From: an uncultured Collinsella sp.
GTDB lineage: Bacteria > Actinomycetota > Coriobacteriia > Coriobacteriales > Coriobacteriaceae
NCBI GenBank assembly: GCA_900542275.1
Contig: UQMW01000009.1
Span: 1-57,052 of the forward strand
Direction of reading: 5' to 3'
DNA length: 57,052 nucleotides
The translations under genes were made by a program, and so were the position numbers. Position 1 is the first letter of the stretch; each line of letters begins with the position of its first letter. Below, one piece after another: positions 8,328-17,519 of this stretch. The notes below the pieces were generated by a model, which saw only the letters and a list, made by a program, of their open reading frames with translations, did no database searches and was not told where the DNA came from.

Positions 8328-8529
8328 CACGATGAAAACGTGTATCGGAGTTGGCAAGACCCGCTGTCACGGGTGCCATCCGTGTTCCTATCTTATCTGC
8401 AAGCGTTCCGTTGCGCAAGCGTTGCGGCAAACGATTGAAAGACACGGACGGGGTGAATTTGTGTCCGCACGAACCCGTAGACTTCTCAACTATGTGGTGG
8501 ATACTCGCTAATCGGTGATGGAGGCGGTC

Positions 8530-8709
8530 ATGTTTGATGACGATGACCTGTTCAATCTGGTAGACGATCCGTTTGAGTGGGATTCGCTGCTCGATGACGA
8601 TGAGTTGGAGCAGGACCGCAAAAAGCAAAAGGATAAGAACGCCCGGGGTAAAGGTTCGAATAAAAAGGACAAGCGCCGCCGAGGTCTGTTCGGTGGGCTC
8701 TTTGGGTAA
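8530..8709 (+). CDS. Small bipolar-charge protein
   Basis: A 59-aa protein not assigned to any family. The first half is strongly acidic (FDDDDLF, then a DDDELEQD run); the second is Lys/Arg-rich and ends in Gly-Leu-Phe repeats (GLFGGLFG). The ATG at 8530 has GGAGG 5 nt upstream; an upstream GTG/ATG pair at 8515-8520 is less well placed. The extreme charge partition and low complexity suggest a disordered or nucleic-acid-associated protein. It precedes the metallophosphoesterase gene by 66 bp. Confidence 0.55.
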   Translation: MFDDDDLFNLVDDPFEWDSLLDDDELEQDRKKQKDKNARGKGSNKKDKRRRGLFGGLFG

Positions 8710-8775
8710 TTGTCGCATCGCTGCGTCTGTATACTAGACAGGTCTTATACGCGTTGCGAAATGAGGACAGAGACG

Positions 8776-9321
8776 ATGATGTGGTTTACCGCCGACCTGC
8801 ACCTGGGCGATACGAATATCCTGCACGACATGGATCGACCGTTTGACTCGGTCGAGGAGATGAACCGCCGTGTCATCGATGCCATCAACGAGTGCGTGGC
8901 TGTGGACGACCGCCTTTATGTCCTGGGAGACTTTACGTATCGATTGCCCATGGTGGAGGCGGTGCGCCTGCGCGAGCGCATCGAATGTCAGAACGTAACG
9001 CTCATCTGCGGTAACCATGACGGCGACTGGGAAGATCCAGACGCGCCGCACATTTGGGATGAGGTGCGCGATTATCTGGAGGTCGCCCCCGGTTACGCTA
9101 AGGGCCATCGCCTGGTAATGAGCCATTACCCCATGCTCAGCTGGAACGGCAAGGCGCGTGGCGCCATCATGTTGCACGGGCATATCCACAGCAGGGGAGA
9201 CCGCACCAACGCGCGCAACCGCGATCGCGAGCGCCCCATCTTTCGCTATGATGTCGGCCTCGATGCCAACGAGTACAAGCCCGTAAGCCGTGACCAAATC
9301 CTAGGCTTCTTTGGACTGTAG
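8776..9321 (+). CDS. Calcineurin-like metallophosphoesterase
   Basis: A 181-aa single-domain phosphoesterase with the full motif series: DLH (7-9) in FTADLHLGD, GDFTY, GNHDGDW and HGHIHS. These bind two metal ions for phosphoester hydrolysis. It resembles the small stand-alone phage and bacterial calcineurin-like esterases whose substrates are unknown. The start is the first ATG of an ATGATG pair at 8776, with GAGG about 9 nt upstream. A TATACT box at 8730-8735 may be its -10. Confidence 0.85.
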   Translation: MMWFTADLHLGDTNILHDMDRPFDSVEEMNRRVIDAINECVAVDDRLYVLGDFTYRLPMVEAVRLRERIECQNVTLICGNHDGDWEDPDAPHIWDEVRDYLEVAPGYAKGHRLVMSHYPMLSWNGKARGAIMLHGHIHSRGDRTNARNRDRERPIFRYDVGLDANEYKPVSRDQILGFFGL

Positions 9322-9394
9322 CTGTAAGTGCAGGTAGAATGAACGCGCCGCGCGGATGGTCTGTGCGGCGCGTTTCAGTAGGAGCGATGAATCC

Positions 9395-10231
9395 ATGAGG
9401 GCTATCCAGCGCATTAACCATAACGCTGCCATCTGCGAAGACGGCGCGGGGCGTCAGCTTATCGCGCTGGGTCGTGGTATCGGCTTTGGCGATATGCCGC
9501 ATGAGGTCGACCTGGATGTCATCACGCGTACCTTTTACGGCATTGATTCAAAGTACCTGGCGTTTATCGATGAGGTCGATCCCGAGGTGCTGGAGTTTTC
9601 TGCTCAGCTGGCCGATATCGCGACCGGACAGCTTTCGTACGAATTGAGTCCTAACCTTCCCATTACATTGGCAGACCATATTCAGTTTGCCATTAAGCGT
9701 GCCCGCGAACACATGGTGGTGTCGTTGCCGCTTGAGCGCGATCTTGAGCAGCTGCATCCCATCGAATACCGCTTGGGCGAGCTGGCTGTTCGCGGTATCC
9801 AGAAGAGCTTTCATGTGCGCATGCCCCGAAGCGAGGCCGCGGGCATTGCCATGTCGATTGTCAACGCATCGGTTAAGCCGAGCGAGCGGCGCGTGCTTGC
9901 CGAGCAGCACGAGGAGCGACTGCTCGATATGACGGTCGCGATTATTCAAGAAGAGTTGGGTGTGACGGTCGATCGCTCGTCGTTCGCCTTTGCCCGCTTT
10001 GCCACTCATGTGCGCTATCTGCTCGACCGCGTGGCAAAGAAAGAGCCGATCGATACCGAGAACTCCGGTCTTTACGACGTGCTCGTGGAGCAGTATCCGG
10101 CGGCATCGCGTTGCGCTCACCGTGTCGACGATCTGATTCAAGAGACCTTTGGCGAGCCATTGGCCCAAGAGGAGCTCGTCTATCTGATCATGCATGTGAA
10201 TCGCGTGGCTTCTGTCCACTCGGATAAATAG
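9395..10231 (+). CDS. BglG/LicT-family transcription antiterminator
   Basis: A 278-aa RNA-binding antiterminator: a CAT domain (1-60) followed by two PTS regulation domains. Candidate phosphorylation histidines are H95 (PRD1), H205 and H267 (PRD2). The position equivalent to the second PRD1 histidine appears to be Ser154 (AMSI where relatives have ALHI). The protein would bind the ribonucleic antiterminator at 10344-10380 and let transcription enter the PTS gene when sugar is present. The start is the ATG at 9395 with GGAGC upstream. Confidence 0.9.
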   Translation: MRAIQRINHNAAICEDGAGRQLIALGRGIGFGDMPHEVDLDVITRTFYGIDSKYLAFIDEVDPEVLEFSAQLADIATGQLSYELSPNLPITLADHIQFAIKRAREHMVVSLPLERDLEQLHPIEYRLGELAVRGIQKSFHVRMPRSEAAGIAMSIVNASVKPSERRVLAEQHEERLLDMTVAIIQEELGVTVDRSSFAFARFATHVRYLLDRVAKKEPIDTENSGLYDVLVEQYPAASRCAHRVDDLIQETFGEPLAQEELVYLIMHVNRVASVHSDK

Positions 10232-10343
10232 GCTCTCTGGTATTTCCTTTCCGTCATGGCGACCGTTCGCGGGTCGTTTGCTACCGTTCGTCGGTAATCT
10301 GAGCCGCAACGAACGCATCTGCCGCATATACTCGCCGTGTGTT

Positions 10344-10380
10344 GGGTGTTACTCACGGCGCAGCTCCGAGAGGCACTACC
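10344..10380 (+). promoter_or_regulatory. Ribonucleic antiterminator (RAT) of the PTS gene
   Basis: GGGTGTTACT at the 5' side and GAGAGGCACTACC at the 3' side match the two conserved halves of BglG/LicT RAT sites (GGnTGTTACT and AGGCAnnACC). The hairpin CTC-A-CGG / CCG-A-GAG is longer than in classical RATs. The 3' half is shared with the terminator stem that follows, the usual mutually exclusive arrangement. Confidence 0.8.
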
Positions 10381-10432
10381 GATTCTGCCGAGGCCATAAT
10401 TGGGTCTCTGTCGGTTGTGCGCGGGGCTTTTT
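10373..10432 (+). terminator. Conditional leader terminator
   Basis: GCACTACCGA (10373-10382) pairs with TCGGTTGTGC (10411-10420) with one mismatch, followed by GCGGGGC and a T-run at 10428-10432. It overlaps the RAT 3' half, so antiterminator binding would prevent it forming. About 140 nt of leader separate it from the PTS start; I see no other feature there. Confidence 0.7.
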
Positions 10433-10570
10433 CATGTCGATCCACCCGGGAATCACATGCAAATCAATCTCTTGCCAACTGATGTCGCGCGCTGCGCAGG
10501 CGCGAGCGGAATTGTGCGTCTTGGTGCCGTGAAGTCCCACGGCCTTTAGTTGGAAGAGAAGGGATTCGAC

Positions 10571-12019
10571 ATGGCTGTCGATAACAAGAAGATTGCCGAG
10601 GACGTGCTTGCTGCCGTCGGCGGCGCCTCCAATGTGACGAACGCGACGCACTGCATGACCCGCCTGCGTCTGAACCTCAAGGATCAGTCCATTCCCAATG
10701 ACGATGAAGTAAAGAAGATCAAGGGCGTGCTGGGTGCACAGTGGTCTGGCGGCCAGTATCAGGTCATCATTGGCCAGAACGTGCCGAAGGTCTATGACGC
10801 CGCCATTGCGCTGGGCGTCAAGGGCGAAGGCTCCATTGACGAGAACCTCGATGACGGCATCAAGGAGCCACTGACGGTCAAGACTGCGGGCAAGAAGGCC
10901 CTTAACTACCTGTCCAAGACAATGTGCATGACGATCCCCATTATCATGGGCGCCGCCATGTTCCGCACACTTGCCGTACTTTGCGGCGACGGCATGCTCG
11001 GTATCTGGTCTGCTGATTCCGACATCTACAACTTCTTCTACAACTGGATTTACAACGCAGGCTATTATTTCCTCCCTGTTTATCTGGGTTGGGCTGCCGC
11101 AAAGCAGCTCGGCTGCAGCCAGCCGCTCGGCATGATGCTCGGCGGCGTGCTCATTGCCCCTGAGTTCATGACGCTGGTCAACGCTGCGGCGGATTCGGGT
11201 GCTACGACCACGATGGTTTACGGCGCGCTCCCGGCTCAGCTGAACAACTATTCTGCGACCGTGCTCCCCATGCTGCTGTCTATGCCGGTGCTGATGGTCG
11301 TCGAGAAGTTCATGAAGAAGATCATCCCCGACATGCTCTCCACGGTGTTTGTGCCCGTGTGCACCATGGCTGTGATGACCCCCGTTTCCCTGTGCGCCCT
11401 AGCTCCGATTGGTTCCATTCTGGGCGACCTGGTCGGCAACTTTATGTTCGGCCTCGGAAACGCTGGCGGCATCGTCACGATCCTCTCCCTCGTCGCCATT
11501 GCTGCGCTTTGGGAGTTCCTGGTTATGACCGGTATGCACCAGGTTCTGATTGCCCTCGGCATTGTGCAGGTGCTCACCTCAGGGTCTGACTCCTGCGTTA
11601 TGGTCGCGGGTGCTATCGCTCAGTTCGCCACGTGGGGCATGGCCTTCGGTGCCTTCCTGCGCCTTAAGGAGGTCGACGAAAAGGGCGCTATGCTTGGTTT
11701 CTCGCTCTCCGGCATTGTCGGTGGCGTGACGGAGCCCGCGCTGTATGGCTGCGGCTTTAAGTATACTCGCTGCCTGGGTGCCATGGTCGCGGGCGGCGCT
11801 ATCGGCGGCCTGATCGCGGCTCTCACTAATGTGACCACGTATGTTTTGGGCGCAACTAATATCCTTGGTATTACAGGTTATGTTGCAGGCGGAACTGCTA
11901 ATCTCGTATGGGGCTGCGTTGCATCGGGCACTGCATTTGTTGCCGCCGCTGCCATCGCCTACTTCTTTGGCTTTACCAAGGAGCAGCTCGACGAAGACGC
12001 TGCTGCCGCCAAAGCCTAA
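10571..12019 (+). CDS. PTS permease EIIBC, glucose/beta-glucoside superfamily
   Basis: A 482-aa sugar-specific phosphotransferase permease. The N-terminal EIIB domain has the phosphocysteine C28 in NATHCMTRLR, and the EIIC membrane domain has many hydrophobic spans and a GGVTEPALYG substrate motif. There is no EIIA domain, so phosphate must come from an EIIA encoded elsewhere, as for MurP or SacP. The ATG at 10571 is preceded by GAAGGGA. Control by the upstream RAT/terminator and co-transcription with a YdjC deacetylase suggest a specific, perhaps N-acetylated, sugar; the substrate is not determinable from sequence. Confidence 0.92.
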   Translation: MAVDNKKIAEDVLAAVGGASNVTNATHCMTRLRLNLKDQSIPNDDEVKKIKGVLGAQWSGGQYQVIIGQNVPKVYDAAIALGVKGEGSIDENLDDGIKEPLTVKTAGKKALNYLSKTMCMTIPIIMGAAMFRTLAVLCGDGMLGIWSADSDIYNFFYNWIYNAGYYFLPVYLGWAAAKQLGCSQPLGMMLGGVLIAPEFMTLVNAAADSGATTTMVYGALPAQLNNYSATVLPMLLSMPVLMVVEKFMKKIIPDMLSTVFVPVCTMAVMTPVSLCALAPIGSILGDLVGNFMFGLGNAGGIVTILSLVAIAALWEFLVMTGMHQVLIALGIVQVLTSGSDSCVMVAGAIAQFATWGMAFGAFLRLKEVDEKGAMLGFSLSGIVGGVTEPALYGCGFKYTRCLGAMVAGGAIGGLIAALTNVTTYVLGATNILGITGYVAGGTANLVWGCVASGTAFVAAAAIAYFFGFTKEQLDEDAAAAKA

Positions 12020-12096
12020 AGCATCCGTTCGGTAGGACAATTATCTGGGGCACTTGGCTGCGCTTCAAGTGTCCCTTTCCGTAGATGGGGGTCAAT

Positions 12097-12861
12097 ATGA
12101 AGCAATTGCTCATTCGTGCCGACGATATCGGTTATTCGTATGCCGTTAACCTGGGGATTGCCCGCAGTATCAATGAGGGCCTGGTGCGCTCGGCGGGACT
12201 TATGCCCAATATGCCCGAGGCCGAGCGTGGCTGGTCGCTCGTGGCGGATGTCGGCATTGCGGTGGGTCAGCACACCAACGTGTGCCTGGGCAAGCCGTGT
12301 GCCGACCCGGCGCTCATTCCGAGCATGCTCAACGAGAACGGCGAGTTCCATAGCAGCCGTACCTTCCGCGATCATTTTAAGCGCGGCGAGGAGTTGATAG
12401 ACTTCGACGAGGCCTGCATCGAGATCCGCGCGCAGCATGACCGCTTTGTCGAGATCGTGGGCCGCGAGCCCGATTACTTTGAGGCCCATGCCGTCATGAG
12501 CAAAAACCTTAACCGAGCGATCTCGGCGGTTGCTCAGGAGCTGGGCCTTAAGGAGCAAAAGGCGAGCTTCGACCCCGCGGCTGTGGTGCATTGCGGAGAT
12601 ACTGATCTGCGCATGGTGATGCGCTCGATGGAGCCGGGCTACGAGCCCAAAGAGGCAATCATGCAGACGGTTCGCGAGATGGTGGACGGCGAGACGGTCG
12701 TCTTTGTGTGCCATCCGGGCTATCTCGATCGTTTTATCCTGGAGAACAGCTCGCTCACGACCGACCGCACCAAGGAAGTCGATGCGCTGATCGACCCCGA
12801 GCTTCGCACTTGGCTTGAGTCTCAACCTGATCTTCGCCTGATCGACTACCGCGACCTGTAA
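12097..12861 (+). CDS. YdjC/ChbG-family carbohydrate deacetylase
   Basis: A 254-aa protein of the YdjC-like family, metal-dependent deacetylases whose best-known member ChbG removes an acetyl group from phosphorylated chitobiose. The metal-binding pattern is visible: the Asp pair in IRADDIGYS (9-10), His in VGQHTN, His in YFEAHAVMSK and the late CHPGYLD. It lies 77 bp after the PTS gene, so it probably acts on the phosphosugar imported by that permease. The ATG at 12097 has a GGGGG ribosome site; the ATG at 12085 does not. Confidence 0.87.
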   Translation: MKQLLIRADDIGYSYAVNLGIARSINEGLVRSAGLMPNMPEAERGWSLVADVGIAVGQHTNVCLGKPCADPALIPSMLNENGEFHSSRTFRDHFKRGEELIDFDEACIEIRAQHDRFVEIVGREPDYFEAHAVMSKNLNRAISAVAQELGLKEQKASFDPAAVVHCGDTDLRMVMRSMEPGYEPKEAIMQTVREMVDGETVVFVCHPGYLDRFILENSSLTTDRTKEVDALIDPELRTWLESQPDLRLIDYRDL

Positions 12862-12871
12862 GGACCCAAGT

Positions 12872-12902
12872 CACCACAAAGGGGACAGTCGCCTTTGTGG
12901 TG
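12872..12902. repeat. Hairpin repeat with GGACAG loop
   Basis: A perfect 11-bp stem, CACCACAAAGG (12872-12882) and CCTTTGTGGTG (12892-12902), with loop GGACAGTCG. It shares the ACC-A-rich-GGGACAG layout with the hairpin at 26972-27008. There is no T-run of its own; a separate terminator follows. Confidence 0.6.
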
Positions 12903-12910
12903 GTTCTGGC

Positions 12911-12942
12911 GCCGTTGCCATTATGGCGGCGGCGTCTTTTTT
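12911..12942 (+). terminator. Terminator of the PTS-ydjC operon
   Basis: GCCGTTGCCA (12911-12920) pairs fully, with two G-U pairs, with TGGCGGCGGC (12924-12933) around a 3-nt loop, followed by a T-run at 12936-12942. Confidence 0.85.
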
Positions 12943-13000
12943 GTCCGTGCGGCGCGGTAGAGTGTAGGCGGTTGAAATTTGCGTCCATCGAGGAGCTGCC

Positions 13001-14758
13001 ATGAACGAGATCAAGTGCCCGCATTGCGGCGAAGTGTTTAAGGGCGATGCGTCCGGCTATGCAGATATCGTCAAACAGGTGCGCGATGCCGAGTTCTCGC
13101 GCGATCTTGATGAGCGTGTGAAGGCGGTCCAGCGCGAGGGCGAGCAGGCGCTGGAGCTTGAGCGTTCGCGTTCGACGGCTGCCTTGCAAAAGGCAGAGTC
13201 TCAGCGCGACGCTGAGCTCGTAGAGCAGAAGAACGCTGCGGCTCAACAGCTGGCGCAAGAAGTCGCCAAGCGCGATGCCGAGCTTGCCGAGCTGCGCGCC
13301 AAGCTCGAAGGCGCTACTGCAGAGCGTGAGAGTGCAAGCCAGCGCGCGGCGGTTGAGGCCCGCGCCGATGCTCAAAAGGAGAATGCCGAACTGCAGCGCG
13401 AGATCGACAACCTGCGTGCGCAGTTGGGGCGCAAAGATGATGAAGCCAAGCTTGCCGAGGCAGCGGCACGCAATGCTGCTCAAAACGACCTGTCCGCACG
13501 TGATGCCCAGATTGCCGAGCTGCAAGCCAGGCTCGCCGCGGCGGACAAGGCCCAGGAGATGGCGCTTGCTGCTGCTGCGGCCGAATCGCAGCGTGAGCTC
13601 GATGCCGCTCGCAGCGAGGCCGAGCGCGCGCTTACTGACTATCGCGCGAAGGTGCAAGAGAAGTTTTCCGCCGCAAAGGCTCAGTCCGAGCAGGAGGCCG
13701 AGGGTCTGCGTGCTCAGCTGCGCGAACAGGAACTGACGGCCAAGATGAACCTATCGGAGGCGGTCGCCGCGGCGGAGCGTGAGCGTGACGAGGCCCGCGC
13801 CAAGCTCACGAGTGAGCTGGCGGTGCGCGATTCACGCGAGGAGCAGGCCAAGGCGGCACACGAGCTCGAACTTGCGCAGACCAAGCGCGCGAACGAGGAA
13901 CTGATTCGCTACAAGGATGAAGAGATTGAGCGCCTTAAGGACATGAAGGTCCGCCTGTCCACCAAGATGGTGGGCGAGTCGCTCGAGCAGCACTGCGAGA
14001 CCGAGTTTAATCGTCTGCGCATGACGGCGTTTCCCAACGCGTACTTCGAGAAAGATAACGATGCGTCCGAGGGCACCAAGGGCGACTTTATCTTCCGCGA
14101 GTGCGACGCGAGCGGCAACGAGATCATTTCGATCATGTTCGAGATGAAAAACGAGAACGACGAGACCGCGACCAAACACAAGAACGAGGATTTCTTTAAG
14201 AAACTCGATCACGATCGCCGCCAGAAAGGCTGCGAGTATGCGGTGCTCTGCACCCTGCTGGAGCCCGAGAGTGACCTCTATAACGCGGGTATCGTCGACG
14301 TGAGTTACCGCTATGAGAAGATGTACGTGATCCGCCCGCAGTTCTTCATCCCCATGATTACGCTCCTTCGCAACGCCGCTATGGGTTCGCTTCGCTATAA
14401 GCAGGAACTGGCGGAGTACAAACAGCAGAATATCGATGTCACGAACTTCGAAGCCAAGATGGAGAAGTTCAAGGATGGCTTCTCGCGCAACTACAACCTG
14501 GCGAGCAAGCAATTCGAGTCGGCAATCAAGGAGATCGATGCCGCCATTAAGCAGCTCGAGAAGACCAAGGACGACTTGCGCCGCAGCACCGAGAACCTAC
14601 GCTTGGCCCACAACAAGGCCGATGAGCTTACCATTCGCAAGCTCACATGGGGCAACAAGACCATGAAGGCAGCGTTTGACGAGGCGCGCGAGGCTGCGCC
14701 AGAGACAAACGAGGAGCCAGCCGAGGCGGATTCGTATGAGGTCGAGGATGCCGAGTAA
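13001..14758 (+). CDS. DUF2130 protein with long coiled coil
   Basis: A 585-aa cytoplasmic protein. It starts with a short zinc-knuckle-like CPHCGE, then has a very long Ala/Glu/Arg-rich coiled coil (about residues 30-320). The DUF2130 domain follows, with KGDFIF and MFEMKNEN segments that fit a PD-(D/E)XK nuclease-like fold (Asp, then Glu-x-Lys). A second coiled coil and an acidic tail end it. The family is widespread but functionally uncharacterised; a DNA-associated role is only suggested by fold. The ATG at 13001 has GAGGAG upstream. Confidence 0.8.
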   Translation: MNEIKCPHCGEVFKGDASGYADIVKQVRDAEFSRDLDERVKAVQREGEQALELERSRSTAALQKAESQRDAELVEQKNAAAQQLAQEVAKRDAELAELRAKLEGATAERESASQRAAVEARADAQKENAELQREIDNLRAQLGRKDDEAKLAEAAARNAAQNDLSARDAQIAELQARLAAADKAQEMALAAAAAESQRELDAARSEAERALTDYRAKVQEKFSAAKAQSEQEAEGLRAQLREQELTAKMNLSEAVAAAERERDEARAKLTSELAVRDSREEQAKAAHELELAQTKRANEELIRYKDEEIERLKDMKVRLSTKMVGESLEQHCETEFNRLRMTAFPNAYFEKDNDASEGTKGDFIFRECDASGNEIISIMFEMKNENDETATKHKNEDFFKKLDHDRRQKGCEYAVLCTLLEPESDLYNAGIVDVSYRYEKMYVIRPQFFIPMITLLRNAAMGSLRYKQELAEYKQQNIDVTNFEAKMEKFKDGFSRNYNLASKQFESAIKEIDAAIKQLEKTKDDLRRSTENLRLAHNKADELTIRKLTWGNKTMKAAFDEAREAAPETNEEPAEADSYEVEDAE

Positions 14759-14774
14759 GGCATAGCGGATAGTG

Positions 14775-14820
14775 AAAAAACGGGGCTGCTGGCGATGTTG
14801 CCAACAGCCCCGCTTCGTTT
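14775..14820. terminator. Convergent bidirectional terminator
   Basis: CGGGGCTG-C-TGGC (14781-14793) pairs with GCCA-A-CAGCCCCG (14800-14812), one internal mismatch. An A-run at 14775-14780 gives a T-run for the minus strand. It separates the convergent DUF2130 and helicase genes. Confidence 0.82.
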
Positions 14821-14837
14821 CGTCCCAATATGCTTGG

Positions 14838-17519
14838 CTAATCCTCGAGCAAATCCTCGATAAAACCGACGCGGTAGTTCTTGAAGATGACCTCGCCACC
14901 GTCTTGCGTGGCGTCCAGATCGACATCGCCCATGATGCCAAAGTCGTGGTCGCCGTCCTCGTCGGCAAAAATCTGGTGCACGTGCCACACGTGGAGCGCC
15001 TTCTCGTCGGACTCGTCGATCGAGAACATAGCAGAGGAGCGCGCGTCGCCGTCGGTGAGAATCTCCTCGTGCTGCTCGTGGTAAGCGTCGAGTGCTTTTT
15101 GCCAGCGGATCTCGCTCATGCCCCAGTCGTCGTCGAGTTCGCCCAGGTCGCGCACATGCTCGCGGGCGGCAAGAGTCACGCGGCGGAAGAGCGCGTTGCG
15201 CACCAACAGCGTGCAGCCGCGACGGTCCGCCACGACCTCGTCGATGCCCTGCGGCGGCGTGGCGTCGAGGGCTGCCGGGTTGCCAGCGTTCTCCCACTCG
15301 TCTACCAAGCTCGAGTCGACCGAGCGCACCACAAAGCCCAGCCACGAGATAATGTCGCGCAGGCGCTCGTCGCGCTTCTCGATGGGTACGGTGCGGTCGA
15401 GCGAACGGTAAGCCTCTGCCAGGTAGCGCAGCAAAATGCCCTCGGAGCGGGCGATGCCGAGCTTTTGAATGTAGCCCTTAAAATCGCTCGCGCTCTCCAG
15501 CATATCGCGCAGAACGCTCTTGGGAGAGAGTTGGTAGTCGTTTGCCCAGGGTACTTCCTGGCAGTACTTGTCAAAGGCGGCGTCGAGCAGGTCCTCAAGC
15601 GGCTTTTCGTACGTGACGTCCTGAATACGCTCCAGGCGCTCCTCATACTCGATGCCGTCGGCCTTCATCTCGGCCATAGCGCGATCGCGCGCGGCACGCT
15701 CCTGTGCGCGCAGCACCTGTTTGGGGTCCTCGAGCGTGGCCTCGACCATCGAGATCAGATCCATGGTATAGGTCTCGCTCTCGGGATCGAGCAGCTCCAG
15801 CGCGGCAAGCAAAAACGGTGAGAGCGGCTGGTCGAGCGCAAAGTCCTCGGGCAGGTCGACCGTCAGCGCGTAGTCGATGTCCGGCGCGGCATCAGCCGGA
15901 GCGTCGGGTGCGGGCGGTACCTCGGTGCGCACGACGACGCCGGAGTCGATGAGCGTGGCGAAGATTTCGTCGGCGCGAACCTCGAGCTTAGCCTTTTCTT
16001 CGGGAGTCTGCAGGCTCGTCTCGATGAGGTCGTGTACGCGGGCGCGGGCGTCGCCGCCCTGCTCGACCACGCTAATCACCATGGAGTGTGTGATGCGAAG
16101 GCGCGGCTTGAGCGTTTCGGGCTGCGTCTCGATCAGGCGCTCAAAGGTCTGCTTGTTCCAGGTGACAAAGCCCTCGGGGGCCTTCTTCTTTTTAATCTTG
16201 CGGAGCTTCTTGGGGTCGTCGCCCGCCTTGGCCATGAGCTTGGCGTTCTCGATCTCGTGCTCGGGTGCCTCGGCAATCACCATGCCCTCGGTATCGAAGC
16301 CCGAGCGGCCGGCGCGACCGGCAATCTGATGAAACTCGCGGGCGCGCAGACGACGCATCTTGTAGCCGTCGAACTTGGTGAGCGCGGTGAGCACCACGGT
16401 ATGGATGGGCACGTTGATACCGACGCCGAGCGTATCGGTGCCGCAGATGACGGGCAACAGGCCCTGTTGTGCCAAGCGCTCGACCAGCAGACGATAGCGC
16501 GGCAACATGCCAGCATGGTGCACGCCGACGCCGCATCCGAGCAAGCGCTTAAGAATCTTGCCAAAGGCCGTCGAGAAGCTCGTGCCCTTGGCCGCCTCCT
16601 TGATGGCCCCACGCTGCTCCTTGCTGGCAATACCAAAGTTGGCGAGGGATTGCGCCGTCGCAAGTGCGGCGTCCTGGCTAAAGTGCACGATGTAGAGCGG
16701 GGCCTCGCCGCGGCGCATTGCGAGCTCGACCGTGCCCTCGAGGGAGGTCGTCACGTAGTCGTAGCTCAGCGGCACGGGGCGTGGGGCATCGACGACCAGA
16801 TCGCACGCGGCGCCGGTGTGCTCCTCGAGTGAGGCGGCGATCGCGGTGACATCGCCGAGCGTGGCGCTCATGAGCATGAATTGTGTGTGAGGCAGGGTGA
16901 GCAGCGGTACCTGCCAGGCCCAACCGCGATCGGGGTCGGCAAAGTAGTGGAACTCGTCCATGGCGACGCAGCCCACATCGGCATCTTCGCCCTCGCGCAG
17001 TGCGTCGTTAGCAAGGATCTCTGCCGTGCAGCAGATGACGGGCGCTTTAGTATTGATATGCGTGTCGCCGGTGATCATACCGACGTTATCGCGGCCGAGC
17101 ACCTGTACCAGGTCGAAGAACTTTTCGCTGACCAAGGCTTTGATGGGGGCCGTGTAATAGCAGCGCTTGCCCTGCGCCATGCCCATAAAGAGCATGCCCA
17201 GCGCGACGAGCGATTTGCCCGATCCGGTCGGTGTGCCCAAAATGACGTGATCGCCGGCAGCCAGGTCCATGAGGGCCTCTTCTTGGTGATCCCACAGCTC
17301 GATGCCGCGGTCGCTCGTCCATTCAAAGAAGCGTTCGAAGGCCTGATCGGCCGTGAGCCACGGTTCGGGCTCACTGCCGTCTTCGGGCTCCCACCAGGTG
17401 GGGGAGAGCGCGCCGAGCGAGCCGAACTCGGCCTCGGTTCCCGTGCCGCCCGAGAATGAGCTGGCGGCGCCGGCGCCCGAGACGGTGCTGGCGGCGGTAT
17501 CTGTCGTGGTCTGTGCCAT
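14838..17519 (-). CDS. Ski2-like DExH-box helicase
   Basis: An 893-aa superfamily 2 helicase, probably RNA-directed. Walker A is GTPTGSGKS (95-103), the DExH box is DEFH (178-181), followed by LMSATLGD and the C-terminal IAGRAGRSG motif VI. A long C-terminal region without a recognised motif follows, typical of actinobacterial Ski2/HelY-like proteins. The first about 40 residues are Ala/Ser/Gly-rich. An in-frame TTG exists at 17552, but the ATG at 17519 is the better start although its ribosome site is weak. Promoter signals must lie between here and the 119-bp element C. Confidence 0.85.
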   Translation of the reverse strand: MAQTTTDTAASTVSGAGAASSFSGGTGTEAEFGSLGALSPTWWEPEDGSEPEPWLTADQAFERFFEWTSDRGIELWDHQEEALMDLAAGDHVILGTPTGSGKSLVALGMLFMGMAQGKRCYYTAPIKALVSEKFFDLVQVLGRDNVGMITGDTHINTKAPVICCTAEILANDALREGEDADVGCVAMDEFHYFADPDRGWAWQVPLLTLPHTQFMLMSATLGDVTAIAASLEEHTGAACDLVVDAPRPVPLSYDYVTTSLEGTVELAMRRGEAPLYIVHFSQDAALATAQSLANFGIASKEQRGAIKEAAKGTSFSTAFGKILKRLLGCGVGVHHAGMLPRYRLLVERLAQQGLLPVICGTDTLGVGINVPIHTVVLTALTKFDGYKMRRLRAREFHQIAGRAGRSGFDTEGMVIAEAPEHEIENAKLMAKAGDDPKKLRKIKKKKAPEGFVTWNKQTFERLIETQPETLKPRLRITHSMVISVVEQGGDARARVHDLIETSLQTPEEKAKLEVRADEIFATLIDSGVVVRTEVPPAPDAPADAAPDIDYALTVDLPEDFALDQPLSPFLLAALELLDPESETYTMDLISMVEATLEDPKQVLRAQERAARDRAMAEMKADGIEYEERLERIQDVTYEKPLEDLLDAAFDKYCQEVPWANDYQLSPKSVLRDMLESASDFKGYIQKLGIARSEGILLRYLAEAYRSLDRTVPIEKRDERLRDIISWLGFVVRSVDSSLVDEWENAGNPAALDATPPQGIDEVVADRRGCTLLVRNALFRRVTLAAREHVRDLGELDDDWGMSEIRWQKALDAYHEQHEEILTDGDARSSAMFSIDESDEKALHVWHVHQIFADEDGDHDFGIMGDVDLDATQDGGEVIFKNYRVGFIEDLLED

